From Moringa oleifera (lineage: Eukaryota; Streptophyta; Magnoliopsida; Brassicales; Moringaceae): a DNA stretch of 64,000 bases. The position numbers and the translations under genes are program-made. Where the stretch lies: positions 2,356,001-2,420,000 of the forward strand of contig JAJFZO010000799.1 in the NCBI GenBank assembly GCA_021397835.1, read 5' to 3'. Positions 52,485 through 62,416 of the stretch are shown here, in pieces. Under the pieces are notes generated by a model, which worked only from the letters and a program-made list of their open reading frames with translations, did no database searches and was not told where the DNA came from. Each line of letters opens with the position of its first letter. The first letter of the stretch is position 1.

Positions 52485-52826
52485 TTGAAAACTAGACTTG
52501 AACCTTCAAAACCTCGAAGGGCACCAAAGAAGCCAAAAAAAAAAAAGAAGAAGAAGAAGAACAGAGACCCTAACAAGCCTAGAGCTAATACATCTAACAA
52601 ATTAAGATATAAGTCAATTAAATGTTCCAATTATAGTCAATGGGGGCATAACTTTAGGACCTACAAGGCACTTATTAACCCTAATGCCAAGAAAATAAGT
52701 GTATCTTCTGGTACTTTGACCTCTAAGACTTCTGGCAAGCCATCATCTACCTCAACTAATTCTACACCAAAAACCATAATACCGCCACAACCATCCAAAA
52801 AAAAAAAAAAGGAGACCTGCTATTAG
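52485..52826 (+). pseudogene. MULE transposase C-terminal zinc-knuckle fragment
   Basis: 113 codons: a Lys/Pro/Arg-rich segment, then RDPNKPRANTSNKLRYKSI, then KCSNYSQWGHNFRTYKA and a Ser/Thr/Pro-rich tail. The knuckle should read C-x2-C-x4-H-x4-C, as at the C-terminus of MuDR transposases; here the second and fourth cysteines are tyrosines (TAT, TAC), each explained by one G-to-A change. A frame of this length may look like a gene, but the domain is ruined and the catalytic part is absent. Confidence 0.7.
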
Positions 52827-53734
52827 TGCTTACTTTGTGTTGGTTAATAATTCCATAGGATATGGAATCATTTATAGTCATGTAGTCATGTACAATCTTA
52901 ATCTATTTTAGTTTAGTTAAATGTGTGTTATTTGTACCTAACTATAATTATCTTATTTCTTTCTTTATTTTCAGCCACCTATACAATCTAAAAAGAGAAC
53001 AAGCAGAATTGCAAATAATGGCTATCGATCAAACCTGTAAAAGCACCTAGTTGCATTTGTAGTGCCTATTGGATAATGTTGGTTAATGTTGGATAATTTG
53101 AAAAACTTGTGTAAACAGTGAATATTTTTATGTTTCTTGATAATTTGCTTTGTTGAAAAACAAATTCAAACAATTTACTTTGTTGATTAAGCTGTGTAAT
53201 GTTGGATAATGAGTAAACAAACAGTTTGATCGCATTATATTTTATGATTTGCTTAGTTAATGTATCTTTTTCTTTGTTTTGATTAATTTGATCAAATTAT
53301 ATTTAATAATTGATGAACCTGAAATAAAAAAAGGATTACATTGAATCATATTAGTTTTAAATAACAAACCACATTTGCTCATCTAGGAGATAAAAAAGCT
53401 AAGAAAAATTTGATCGACGTATAAGTTTCAAAGGGAGATTTCATAAACTAAGAAAAAGATTTGATTACAAAATTTAACTCTCTCTTAAGATCATTCAACA
53501 AAAAACATAACACAATGAAGCTTACAACTCATAAGATCAACAATAAATATTCTCATATTACACTTATAAGTTTGAATGAAGCTTACAACCTCTAAGCCTA
53601 AGATCATTCTTGAACTCATTCAATAGATGCTTTATCACCATTTTTGCCCTTTTTTCATCTACAAGAACCATGACATAATAATGAAGATCATAAATAGTTT
53701 CCAAGATAAAATCAACAAGCCTTAGTACCATACC

Positions 53735-54130
53735 AATTTAGCTTCAACCTTGATCATTTGCTCAAATACATTATGAACAACTCGACGTGCATGTGGGCAA
53801 GAATTTGGATCATGCTAACGAAAGAATATATAATTCTTCAGCTACATTAGTGCAAAAATAACTTATGAATTTAACTTGTAATAGTAATCAACACTCAATT
53901 AAACTAAACTAGACTAAGCTTAATATCAAATAATTTCAAAAACTAAACTAAATTAAAAATAAATTATATTAGATATCTAACATAATGAAAAACCAGAAGA
54001 ACTAGTGAGCAATATCAAACCTTATTGCAGTTTTTAAACCAAAGCTATCCAAAACCACAAGATGCATGATCTAGTATAATCCATTACATGAACGCTATGA
54101 TTAGAGATTTTCCAAAATTGCTTGTTTCCT
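53735..54130 (-). pseudogene. GRF-type zinc finger-like fragment inside the MULE
   Basis: On -, one segment has TSNFGKSLIIAFM and DHASCGFG, then LWFKNCNK. A plausible intron (AAG|GTTTG ... TTAG|CAT) leads to HDPNSCPHARRVVHNVFEQM. This resembles the GRF finger pattern (TS...NPGR.F..C....CGFF.W) followed by DPPMC.R...IIP.LL found in small plant proteins often carried by or near MULEs. It contains in-frame stops. Recognition is by pattern only. Confidence 0.4.
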
Positions 54131-55989
54131 CCTACAAATTATGTTTTTGAATTCTTAAGATGAGCAATATTGGTTATGTTGTCAAAACAAGAGAAAAGTG
54201 AGTTCTCATTTTCAAAAGACTAGCCTAATAATTTGCAAAGCCACAACCTAGAAACCTACAGTAATGACAAGCCTGAACACCTAATAAACCAGAAACAGTG
54301 TAGAGGATCAAGTAAGACTTGACAACCTGAAAATAACTTAAGCTATAAGGGTAAAAAATAATAATAATAATAACAAGTCTGCGAACCATTATCTTGTTCT
54401 TTATCAATTTCTTCTATGTAATTGCACAACAATAAACATATGTATTGCAATGCCTTGAAGTGTTAGCATCCTTAGTGGTATCAAATAATTGACATATACA
54501 AATTATTGCAATATCATAAATAATTAGCATAACAAAATAAACAAGTCATTAGCACAAGTAGTCAATCTATCTTACAGCAAAATTATAACTAATTTTAGCA
54601 AGTAGTGTTGAAATCTTCTTTAATAATCATTTAAAATCAAATAAAGAATACGCTACAGTATTTTAGGTCTTAGGTAACTGAAAAATCTCCTCCCAAAATT
54701 CAAAACAATCCATGTAGTCCTCAATAGCACATTAATTCCACAAAAGTATTGAACATCTTCAATCTTTTCAAGTTTTTCTTTTTCGTTATTTAATTGATAT
54801 GAATTTGTAGCCATTTTACTCAATCGATGTGAAAAGATACAACAAAGTAAAGGAGTTAAAGGATGTGTACATGATAATATCAGATTTTAGCAACAATCAA
54901 TGCTTGCATTTTATTGATGAAGAGAAAAATTTCACATATTCGTTTATGAATCTTTCTGCTTCATTTTATAGTGATGAAAGAGTCTTGCATGTAATTGCAC
55001 ACTTAACAAGTATACACTTATCATATAAGCGAGTCATGTAGTTAATTCTAATGATTTTGGTTGGTGAAGGTCCCACATTACAAACTACGTATCACGTGAA
55101 TCCTAATTTGATGTAATTTTTTATATGGACCTCAATTTGATATTGCATCTAAAATGTAAGTTTTTCTAGTGTAATTAATCTCTAATTTTAATATAAAATT
55201 AATTTTAATTTTATTTAGATCAAAAATAATGATACTTATCTAATTTAAACTGAAATCTAAAATCTATCTAGAAGTCTAATTATTTAATTTTACTGTTAAT
55301 TCTAAAAATATATCTAATTGTTTAATTTAAATTTAAAATTACATAAATACAAAATTAATATACAATAAAAATAAAATATATAGTAAATAAATTTGAAATG
55401 AATTGTCATACATACCTCAAGGTTAATTCTCCAAATTAGAGTTCACTAGTAACCTACTTCTCCTAAAATGCCCACAAAAAAAAATAAAGTCACTAATTAT
55501 ATGATTCAGATTTTTAACAAAATATAATTAAAAAATATTTAATCAAGTACCTAACTAAAACATACACAAAAATAATCCTACCCAAATAAGTTTATAGTAT
55601 ACAAACAAAAACTATCAAAAAACATTAAAACTTTCACACAAAAAAAGATAATATACACATAATATAGATATTTTATTTAAAGAAAAACTTACCCAAAATA
55701 TTTTAAAAATAAGGAAGCTTAAAATCACCAACAATGGGGATTTAGGGTTCCTTAACATAAGAGAAAAGAACTATAAGAGAAGAAGAGAAAATGAAAAAGA
55801 AAAGAGGAACTCGAAGGTGATTTGGATCCTCTTGTTTCTCCGCGGGTTACTATAATCCTACGAAGAAAAGGGATAGTGGAAGCCACATGTCTCCAATGAC
55901 GTGGACAAGGTTTTTCTCCTAGTGTCTTTTAAAAAAAAAATAGGCTGACATGTGGTTTTTAAAAAAAATTCTCCATGGATTTTCATAAT

Positions 55990-56010
55990 TCTTTCCAAAA
56001 TCTTTATTAA

Positions 56011-56050
<40 letters not shown>
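55990..56050. repeat. (TA)n microsatellite in CACTA 3
   Basis: A long TA run just inside the right subterminal zone. Confidence 0.9.
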
Positions 56051-56053
<3 letters not shown>

Positions 56054-56114
56054 CATAGTTCTTTCTAGAATGATGAAAAATTATACGTTAACTATTATCA
56101 TTTTTCTTGTAATG

Positions 56115-56794
56115 CTCTACCCCACATTAGACTATGAAGCAAAAGTCATTAGGACCTTGTCTAATAACTTATCAGTTTATTAAAGACAAGATTAAACTTA
56201 TGAAGCAAGCTCGTGATAGTTTAGCTAAGGCTGCCAAAAGAATGAAGAAGTATGTTGATGAAAAAAGGAGGAGTTCCAAGTAAAGACAAAGTGTGCTAAA
56301 GTTAACCTCGCTAATTTAAAAGAAGGTGACTGATAAGAGATATCACAAAAGGTTGGTACAAAATTATATGATGATCTTTTTGAGGTTGTCAATAGAGTGG
56401 ATAATGTGGCCTACAAGTAGAAATTGCATGAATGATTCAAGTTCATCTTACTTTTCATGTTAGTTTCTCAAAAAAATTTAATGAAGATGATGACAACGGT
56501 CAATTAGGGTAAGAAAAACTACCCTGACAGTCAAGAAGCAGTTTGACAAAGAGCTGGTTGAAATTCTTGATTATTTGACCATTAGGAGGAGCAAAAAAAT
56601 AAAAAATGAAAAGGATCGAGTATTTAGTTTAGTAGCATGAAGATAGTGTAACTGATTCTACGAGGGAGAAAGATATGATCTTGTGATAGCTTGAAGACAA
56701 GGTCAAGGCCTACTTTGAAAATACTTCAAGAAAGACATTGAATACTTTTGATAGGGTGAGACCTCACACATTAGATAAAGTGAGGGTACGATAA
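56115..56794 (+). pseudogene. gypsy pol relic, continuation: integrase tail and chromodomain-like end
   Basis: Resumes on the far side of CACTA 3 with the segment that normally follows 'GRQPL' (PTLDYEAKVIRTLSNNLS). Next comes KQARDSLAKAAKRMKKYVDE, matching the plant gypsy integrase C-terminal region. QFDKELVEILDYLTIRRSKK and a W/E-D-K-V-K-A-Y-F-like stretch follow, in the position and pattern of the chromodomain end of chromoviruses. Broken by stops. Confidence 0.75.
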
Positions 56795-57483
56795 TGTCAT
56801 AATCCGACCACAAATTATGGCTATCAACCTCAGGGATACTACTGGTAGATATCACAAATGAAAGTATAACCCATCAAGAGAGTAATGTGACTCGACCATT
56901 AAAGATTTGATGAACTTATGACACTTTGTTATGGAGTAGACTTAAAAGATTTGACATGCGGATGAGGTATGAAACGAGCAACTAGAAAGTCATGGCCGTG
57001 AGTTCAAGATGCTGGCATGTATTAGCATTAAAATAAGCATATATGGCCATGTGATATATGGTGTACACATGAGTAGTTGGAAAGACAATTGCTATTGGTA
57101 ACAATCGACAACAAACGGCATATGTCACTTGATAAAAGATGAATGACTTTTCATTTTTGATAACACGTGTTAATTAAGTTTTTAAACACGATTTATTAGA
57201 TTTTGCAGGATTTCTATAGTTAAATCACTAATTTGTACCCTTATACCCCATTTGTTTCTCTTTATGAAACAGACAGGTACACTAATATAAATTTTTATAT
57301 GCATTTCAAATCAGTGTCTGTGTTAATCTTTGAAGGTGGAATTCCAGAAAATGTAGGGTTTCATGGGAATATTAAGCATAAAATAGCATTAATTTAACAT
57401 CTTATGTAGCATACATATATATATATATATGATAGTTGAAAATCTGAAAATCTAGCTATTTGTATTTTTATCTTGTGCGGACA
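56795..57483 (+). repeat. 3' LTR of the chromovirus-type gypsy
   Basis: Begins TGTCATAATCCGACC after a purine-rich stretch (TAAAGTGAGGGTACGATAA) and is taken to end ..GCGGACA. Homology to 43641-44329 is patchy but in order. The exact end is inferred from matching length. Confidence 0.6.
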
Positions 57484-59224
57484 ACAAATTAAATAGATTC
57501 CAATAATTTGAACCTTTTCAGTGCCATTTTCTTCCTCTATGAGAAAGATGCTAGGTCAATTTATTCAATGCTGCTTTCCTAGAATTTCTCATAGCTTTAA
57601 TTTTAGTTTTTCTTTAATATTATTTCATTCTAAAGTTTAATCCGCAAGAAATTAAAAAGTTATTTAGAAAATACCCAAAATTTTGTAGTGAACATAATTT
57701 TATTTTTCTCCTTTAGACAAACCATAGAATTAATCTTATCATAATTAATTACTATCGATATTCATTATAAACTCTTAGAAATTAATTATCTAAAGAGAAA
57801 AAATAAATGTTCTAAATATTTAATTTTTACTTCTTAACTTTAATGGTAATCATGAAAGGTTGCGTATCATCTGGTACAATTGTTCATCTTGGATCTTATC
57901 CTCTAGTGAGTCATAGTCAAAAAGCATGTTATTCTATAGAGAAAGTGTTTATGGACTTAAAAAAACCATCAACATCTTCTTTTGTGGACACTGTAAAATT
58001 TGATATATAACTCTCTCGGACAGAAGATCATTCAATGTAAAATTTGATTTATTAATAGCATTAGCTTAGAAGTTAACATTTGGATTTGTTAGTGTAAAGA
58101 ACCTTTTGTAGAAATGAGGAAAAAGAAATAGTACTTATTGAAGTAAGAGATTGATTTGAATGATTAATATCATAAGATGAATTAATTAATTTATTAAATG
58201 GGGAAGTGGACAAAAGAGGTACAGTGAATTGCATAGAATGAAGATTAGATGCTGTGGTGGCAGCCTTTTTTTAATTTTGCTTCACAAGCATGAAATGTTT
58301 AATTCAAAAGGAAAGCAAGAAACACATACCAAAGAGTGAAAAGGAGAGGTGTCAAGAAAAGGCAATATGTGTAACTAAAAGAATAAAGAGACTGAGAAAA
58401 AGGAGAAGAAACTTTGGATGTGACGATTGTCTCCTAATATTCCAAAGGGGTCTCCATCTTTCTATTTGAGGGTCCCCTTTCCCACTAATCTCTTTCTCTA
58501 ATAAACACGGTTACCATTTCAACTTCAATCTATAAAGATTGAGATCAGCTTTGATATTGAATATCTTATCCGGGAAGAAGAAATGATTATTCTTAATTTC
58601 ATGGATCCAACTAGCAAGTCGTTGATATTAATTAGTACTCCACTTGTATCTTATGCCATTTAAACTTAAATTTAGAGAAAACCCATTAAACTAATAAACT
58701 TAAATATAGTAAGAGAGGAATCTTATTGGGCATGTACCCTACATATATCTTGCTATTGTTTGCTTTTGTCAGAATCTTTCAGGTGGGCAACCAGTCAAAA
58801 TTTGGAAGTTTGCATAATATACCTTACCAAATATCAGCAATCAAATGCAAACCCAGAAGAGTTGAAAAAGAAAGCACAAAAACCTCTTCATTGATTCAAA
58901 TAGAACATTAGCATTAGCACATCAACCCACTTCCCATATTATCATTATCTTGCTCCTTTTCTTCTGCTTCCATTACTAGAATAAATTCTAGGAGTAGAAT
59001 CAGAGGCAATTATAAACTAACTGGCTAGAGAAATAACATTTAATTTTCATAAAATTGAGAGCAAACAACATTTTACATTTTTTTACTAGGAAAAGAAAGA
59101 TTCATCCAGGGTCCTTCTCCCTCGAGCCCTCCCTAAATCTCCACGTTCAAGTTTTGGATGCAATAATAGCCCTAATAGGGCATTGGCAGGATGATGCCAT
59201 GATGTTTCCATGAATTCAGCTGGT
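57484..59224. other. intergenic stretch and PIN1 3' flank, no gene recognised
   Basis: 57484-58700 is AT-rich with no identifiable element. 58726-58911 holds a 61-codon ORF without features. The last 100-150 bp before 59225 should be the PIN1 3' UTR (- strand). Confidence 0.5.
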
Positions 59225-59759
59225 TCATAGTCCCAACAAGATATAGTAGACAAGGGTTATAGGCAATGCAATTAGCATCCCGAATATGACACTGCAATAC
59301 CAACATTTAGTGGGTAAGAATTAAGGGAAAAGAATATATATGAAAAGCTAAATAAGATATGGTGTGTCATTAATTGATGTTACAGCAACAAGAACAAATA
59401 TACTCACGCAGTGCTGAGAATATCAGGGTGTACGTTGTATTCCTTGGCGAAGACAAAGGGGACAATTCCTTGTGGAAGAGCTGCCTGTGGTTTTCGTCCA
59501 TTCACATGACCAGAATACAAGGAATGCAAACAGGAAACATATTAGAAATACTGTACATGATTATTTCCTTGTGCTAATAGTATCCATTGATGATAGTCCC
59601 GGTTGCTCTTTCCAATCCAACTTTTGCTTTCTTCAGGGTGATTCAATGTATATACGTTTTTTTTTTTTTTAAGAGGGAGGAGGGGTCAAGAATATAATAG
59701 TGAAAGCAATGGAGTTGGATTGGTTGTGTCAGGAGGAAACCGAAGAGAGAGAAAAGGAA

Positions 59760-59797
<38 letters not shown>

Positions 59798-62229
59798 AGG
59801 AGGAAGGAGAAAGGTGACCTGTACAATGGCAACGTGTAAGAGAACGCCCTTAAGGCCAACAGCAATGGAAGCAGCTGCCATGACAGCTGGACCTGTAAGG
59901 AATCTCACAGCCATGGCAAAAGCTGCAATGGAATTTCCACATGCTATGATCCTTGGTTGCAAAGCCATGAACAGACCTGTCATCACATCAAAAGCATCCC
60001 CATTGTCACTTCTCACTCTCTCTTTCTTTTGCTTTTATTTTTCTTTTTTAATTTTGAAACATCTTTCATCATCACCACCACCACCACCCCCTTCACCCTC
60101 CAATTATGTCAAAACCCCGCCCAGCATGAGCATGAGCATGAACATGGCAAAAAAGTGAAAGACGCATTAGGTGTGTGAAAGATAAAGGAAAACCTCCCCC
60201 CAACATATTATCATGACAAACACTGTTTTCCTTACTTTGCTTACCTAGTTTACTTGCTTTTCTTAACACATATAATAATGAAAAAGTGTGAGAAAGAATC
60301 ACACAAGGATTTATTTTTTATAAACAAACAGTTGTGTGATAGAGAAATTTCTTATGAGTAAGGAGGGAAAATGATTGTATTTACTGACCAAGACTGAACA
60401 TGGCCATGCCAAGCCCTGCATCTGACAGTATGGAAATGGACTTTGCTATAATGGCAGGCATTTCAACATGCCACCTACAAGAGATCACCAAACACCAGGA
60501 TATGAAGAATATTAATCATGAACAACCCATATATCAAAACAGATTTTAAAAGATTTCCCTCAAAGAAAAGAGAAAAAAGAAGAAAAATGCAGGAGAAGAG
60601 ACAGGCAGATGTAGTACCTGAATGAAACTAGAGACCATGTTAGGCCAAACAAGCTTGAATAAGTGTTGGGATTTCTGATGAGCTTTCTCCATACCATGAT
60701 CAGTATAAGCCTTGTCATAACACTCGTTGGAGGCATGGCTTTGGGCTTTCCATCTCCCACTTTGTCTCCTTCATGGTTGTTCAGGTCTCTCTCTATCCCT
60801 CTGTTCCCGAAGCTGAAGTCATCCCTCTCCATATACTCCTCATGATTTTCTCTTTGACCATCCACTGTATCAAGACCAAGCGGGTTATCAGCGAAATGTT
60901 CAAATTCAAGCAAAGGAAACACAATGCACAGGGAAGATTTGTAAACTCCAAACCAACGCAAAAGAAACCTTTAAATTTATTAAAATCAAATGATAAAGGG
61001 AAAAAGGAGAAACCAAAAAAGAACAAGTGGATTAGCAAATTTATCTGCTAGCTACCTTTTCCGGGAGACACGGCCAATCTAACATCTTTCTGCTCATTAG
61101 GGGCATAGTCGTGGCCACCAAACACATCAGATACAGGAGAGGCGCTAGAACTCCAAACGAACATGTGGAGATCCCTACCACCATCTTCAGGCTTCTGTTG
61201 AGCTTGGCCATTAGGCTTCTTTGCAGTAGCATTAGCGCCGACACCTTTGGACCCAGTCGGCGAGAACATACCAGGGTTCGGTGCCGGATAATGAGCTGCA
61301 CCACCAGCCCCGTGGTAATGGAACCTTGGCTTGCCAGCTCCATCCTCCTCATAATTGGATGGCCTCGGCGTCGGTCCACGAGATGCCGATAGTCCATAAA
61401 CATCTCCTGCGCCGAAGTTTGAGTTGCGCCCACCGGCCATCATAGAGTAGAAGTCAGTGTGGTTAAAGCTAGAACCTCTTGGTGTTGGGTTCCTTGATGA
61501 TTGAAGAGAGTATATCTCTGCATTAGTTAAGTTTGATGGGCGTGGAGTAGTTGAAGATAGCCCCTGAGACCTCCTTGAGAAGATATCTGATCTCGAGGCA
61601 TTTGATTTTCTTACAGTGACATGGAGCTTGCCATCTTCTTTGATCTCAGCTTCAGTCTCCAGAGGCTGCCTACCGTCGAGTGACATGATATCAGAGTCAA
61701 CATGGATTGACACAATGGAGCCTGCAGTGTCTGGGAATTGCTCAGAGATGAGCATCTTGGCACCTCTGTACTCAAACATGAAAAGCATCAAAGTGTACCA
61801 TATAATGCACTGAAGGACAACTATTTGCACCATCAAGCTACCAGAGAATTCACCATACATCCCTTTGAGCAAAGGGATGCCCATAACCAAAGTGTTGGGT
61901 AGAGTTGAGAGTGAAAAGAGGGTGATGGTCCATTCTAAGCAGCCCCTTTTGCTCAGCTTGGTCCAAAGAGCAAGCACCACAAGAACTATGATCTTTTGGA
62001 GAGTGTCTGCAGCTATGAAGCGAAAGTTCATGGCATAAGGATTGTTACCGGCAATGAAGTGGAAGGAGAGGAGAGGAACTGCAAAGAGAGCCACAAAGCG
62101 GTTGATGCCCGAACACTGATCAGGAGTGAAGATCTTCCACCATTTCACCGAGCCATAAGCTAAGATCATGGCCACGTAAAGTGGCACCATTGCGGTCATG
62201 ACATGGTAGAAGTCTGTTCCCGTAATCAT
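59225..62229 (-). CDS. PIN1: PIN1-type auxin efflux carrier (6 exons, 602 aa)
   Basis: Plasma-membrane auxin exporter whose polar placement directs auxin flow in shoots, organs and vasculature. Exons (- strand): 61056-62229, 60618-60864, 60389-60474, 59819-59976, 59408-59484, 59225-59291; all introns GT-AG, frame closed, stop TGA. The N-terminal half has five membrane segments (residues about 10-155), with [20 protein letters not shown] first and [15 protein letters not shown] at 112-126. A long hydrophilic loop follows (about 160-455), with three TPRxS sites at 228-232, 249-253 and 287-291, the serines phosphorylated by PINOID/D6PK kinases in Arabidopsis PIN1. The C-terminal membrane block includes [11 protein letters not shown] (the NPxxY motif used in trafficking) and ends YYILLGL. 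The loop ([20 protein letters not shown]) and near-identical termini indicate PIN1 rather than PIN3/4/7. Arabidopsis PIN1 has 622 aa; the difference lies in the glycine-rich loop. Intact. Confidence 0.98.
59747..59800. repeat. (GA)n-rich tract in PIN1 intron 4
   Basis: A purine-only GA run close to the end of exon 4, within the intron between 59819 and 59484. On + it gives a low-complexity Glu/Arg ORF that is not a gene. Confidence 0.8.
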
Positions 62230-62266
62230 CTCTGCCTGCTGCGCTTAAACACCTAAATCAAGAAAA

Positions 62267-62416
62267 TCAATCTCGATGGTATCCGAGAGACCAAAGAGAA
62301 TAAGCAGCAAGTAGTTGAAAACAGATAGCGAAGGAGAAGAGAAGAAGAAGAGAAGGAGAAGGCGGAAGAAGAGAAGCGCAGTGTTGGTGGTAGTGATGAT
62401 GAGGGGAGGAGAGCAT
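62267..62416 (-). CDS. candidate upstream ORF in the PIN1 leader (49 aa)
   Basis: Starts MLSSPHHHYHQHCASLL and ends 37 nt before the PIN1 ATG; Ser/Leu-rich from CT repeats. It is the first ATG within about 190 nt upstream of the start codon. Whether it is in the mRNA depends on the transcription start. Composition suggests no conserved peptide. Confidence 0.3.
   Translation of the reverse strand: MLSSPHHHYHQHCASLLPPSPSLLLLFSFAICFQLLAAYSLWSLGYHRD

Larger units (their letters stand above)
51942..55180 (+). mobile_element. Mutator-like element (MULE) with TSD and long TIRs
   Basis: 3.24 kb, inserted in the AT-rich 5' region of CACTA 3. TIRs of about 145 bp: 51942-52088 and 55038-55180, starting GGATTAATTACATTAGA and (reverse complement) GATTAATTACACTAGA, and sharing 'CAATATCAAATTG', 'CATCAAATTAGGATTCAC' and 'TTTGTAATGTG.GACCT'. 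Identical 10-mers TCTAATTTTA (51932-51941 and 55181-55190) are the target duplication. Inside are a transposase C-terminal fragment on + and a GRF-finger-like fragment on -. No DDE transposase core is readable, so the copy is non-autonomous. Confidence 0.9.
47895..56114 (-). mobile_element. CACTA (En/Spm) element 3, complete ends, inside gypsy
   Basis: 8.2 kb. Ends TAATACAAGAAAA (left) and, reverse complemented, CATTACAAGAAAA (right), both close to the plant CACTA terminus CACTACAAGAAAA. Flanking triplets CCC and CTC differ by one base, in line with a 3-bp target duplication. Subterminal repeats of the TTCACAATT.TAAAA type occur near both ends (47935-48080 and 55970-56075). A TAM-domain fragment lies on - at 50.0-50.4 kb and no TNP2 core was found, so it is non-autonomous. 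A MULE is inserted at 51942-55180. Confidence 0.85.
43641..57483 (+). mobile_element. chromovirus-type Ty3/gypsy element, interrupted by CACTA 3
   Basis: Two diverged LTRs of about 690 bp (43641-44329 and about 56795-57483) flank gag, protease, RT, RNase H, integrase and a chromodomain-like tail, all on +. An initiator-Met-type primer site follows the left LTR. The integrase-region coding text breaks off at 47894 and resumes at 56115 on the far side of CACTA 3. Flanking 5-mers ACAAC (43636-43640) and ACAAA (57484-57488) may be the target duplication. Every domain has stops or frameshifts. LTR divergence is substantial, so the element is old. Confidence 0.85.

Noticed and set aside
57677..57690. 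ATTTTGTAGTG as the missing right end of CACTA 2
   Set aside because: Its reverse complement CACTACAAAA matches the left end in 9 of 10 bases, but the flanking triplets differ (TTA versus AAC) and no GATTCATATCTGTCGC-type subterminal repeats occur next to it. Left undecided.
59700..60158. 152-codon ORF on + in the PIN1 locus
   Set aside because: Antisense to PIN1 exon 4 and a GA-repeat intron; low complexity.
61111..61392. 93-codon ORF on + over PIN1 exon 1
   Set aside because: Antisense shadow of the hydrophilic-loop coding sequence.
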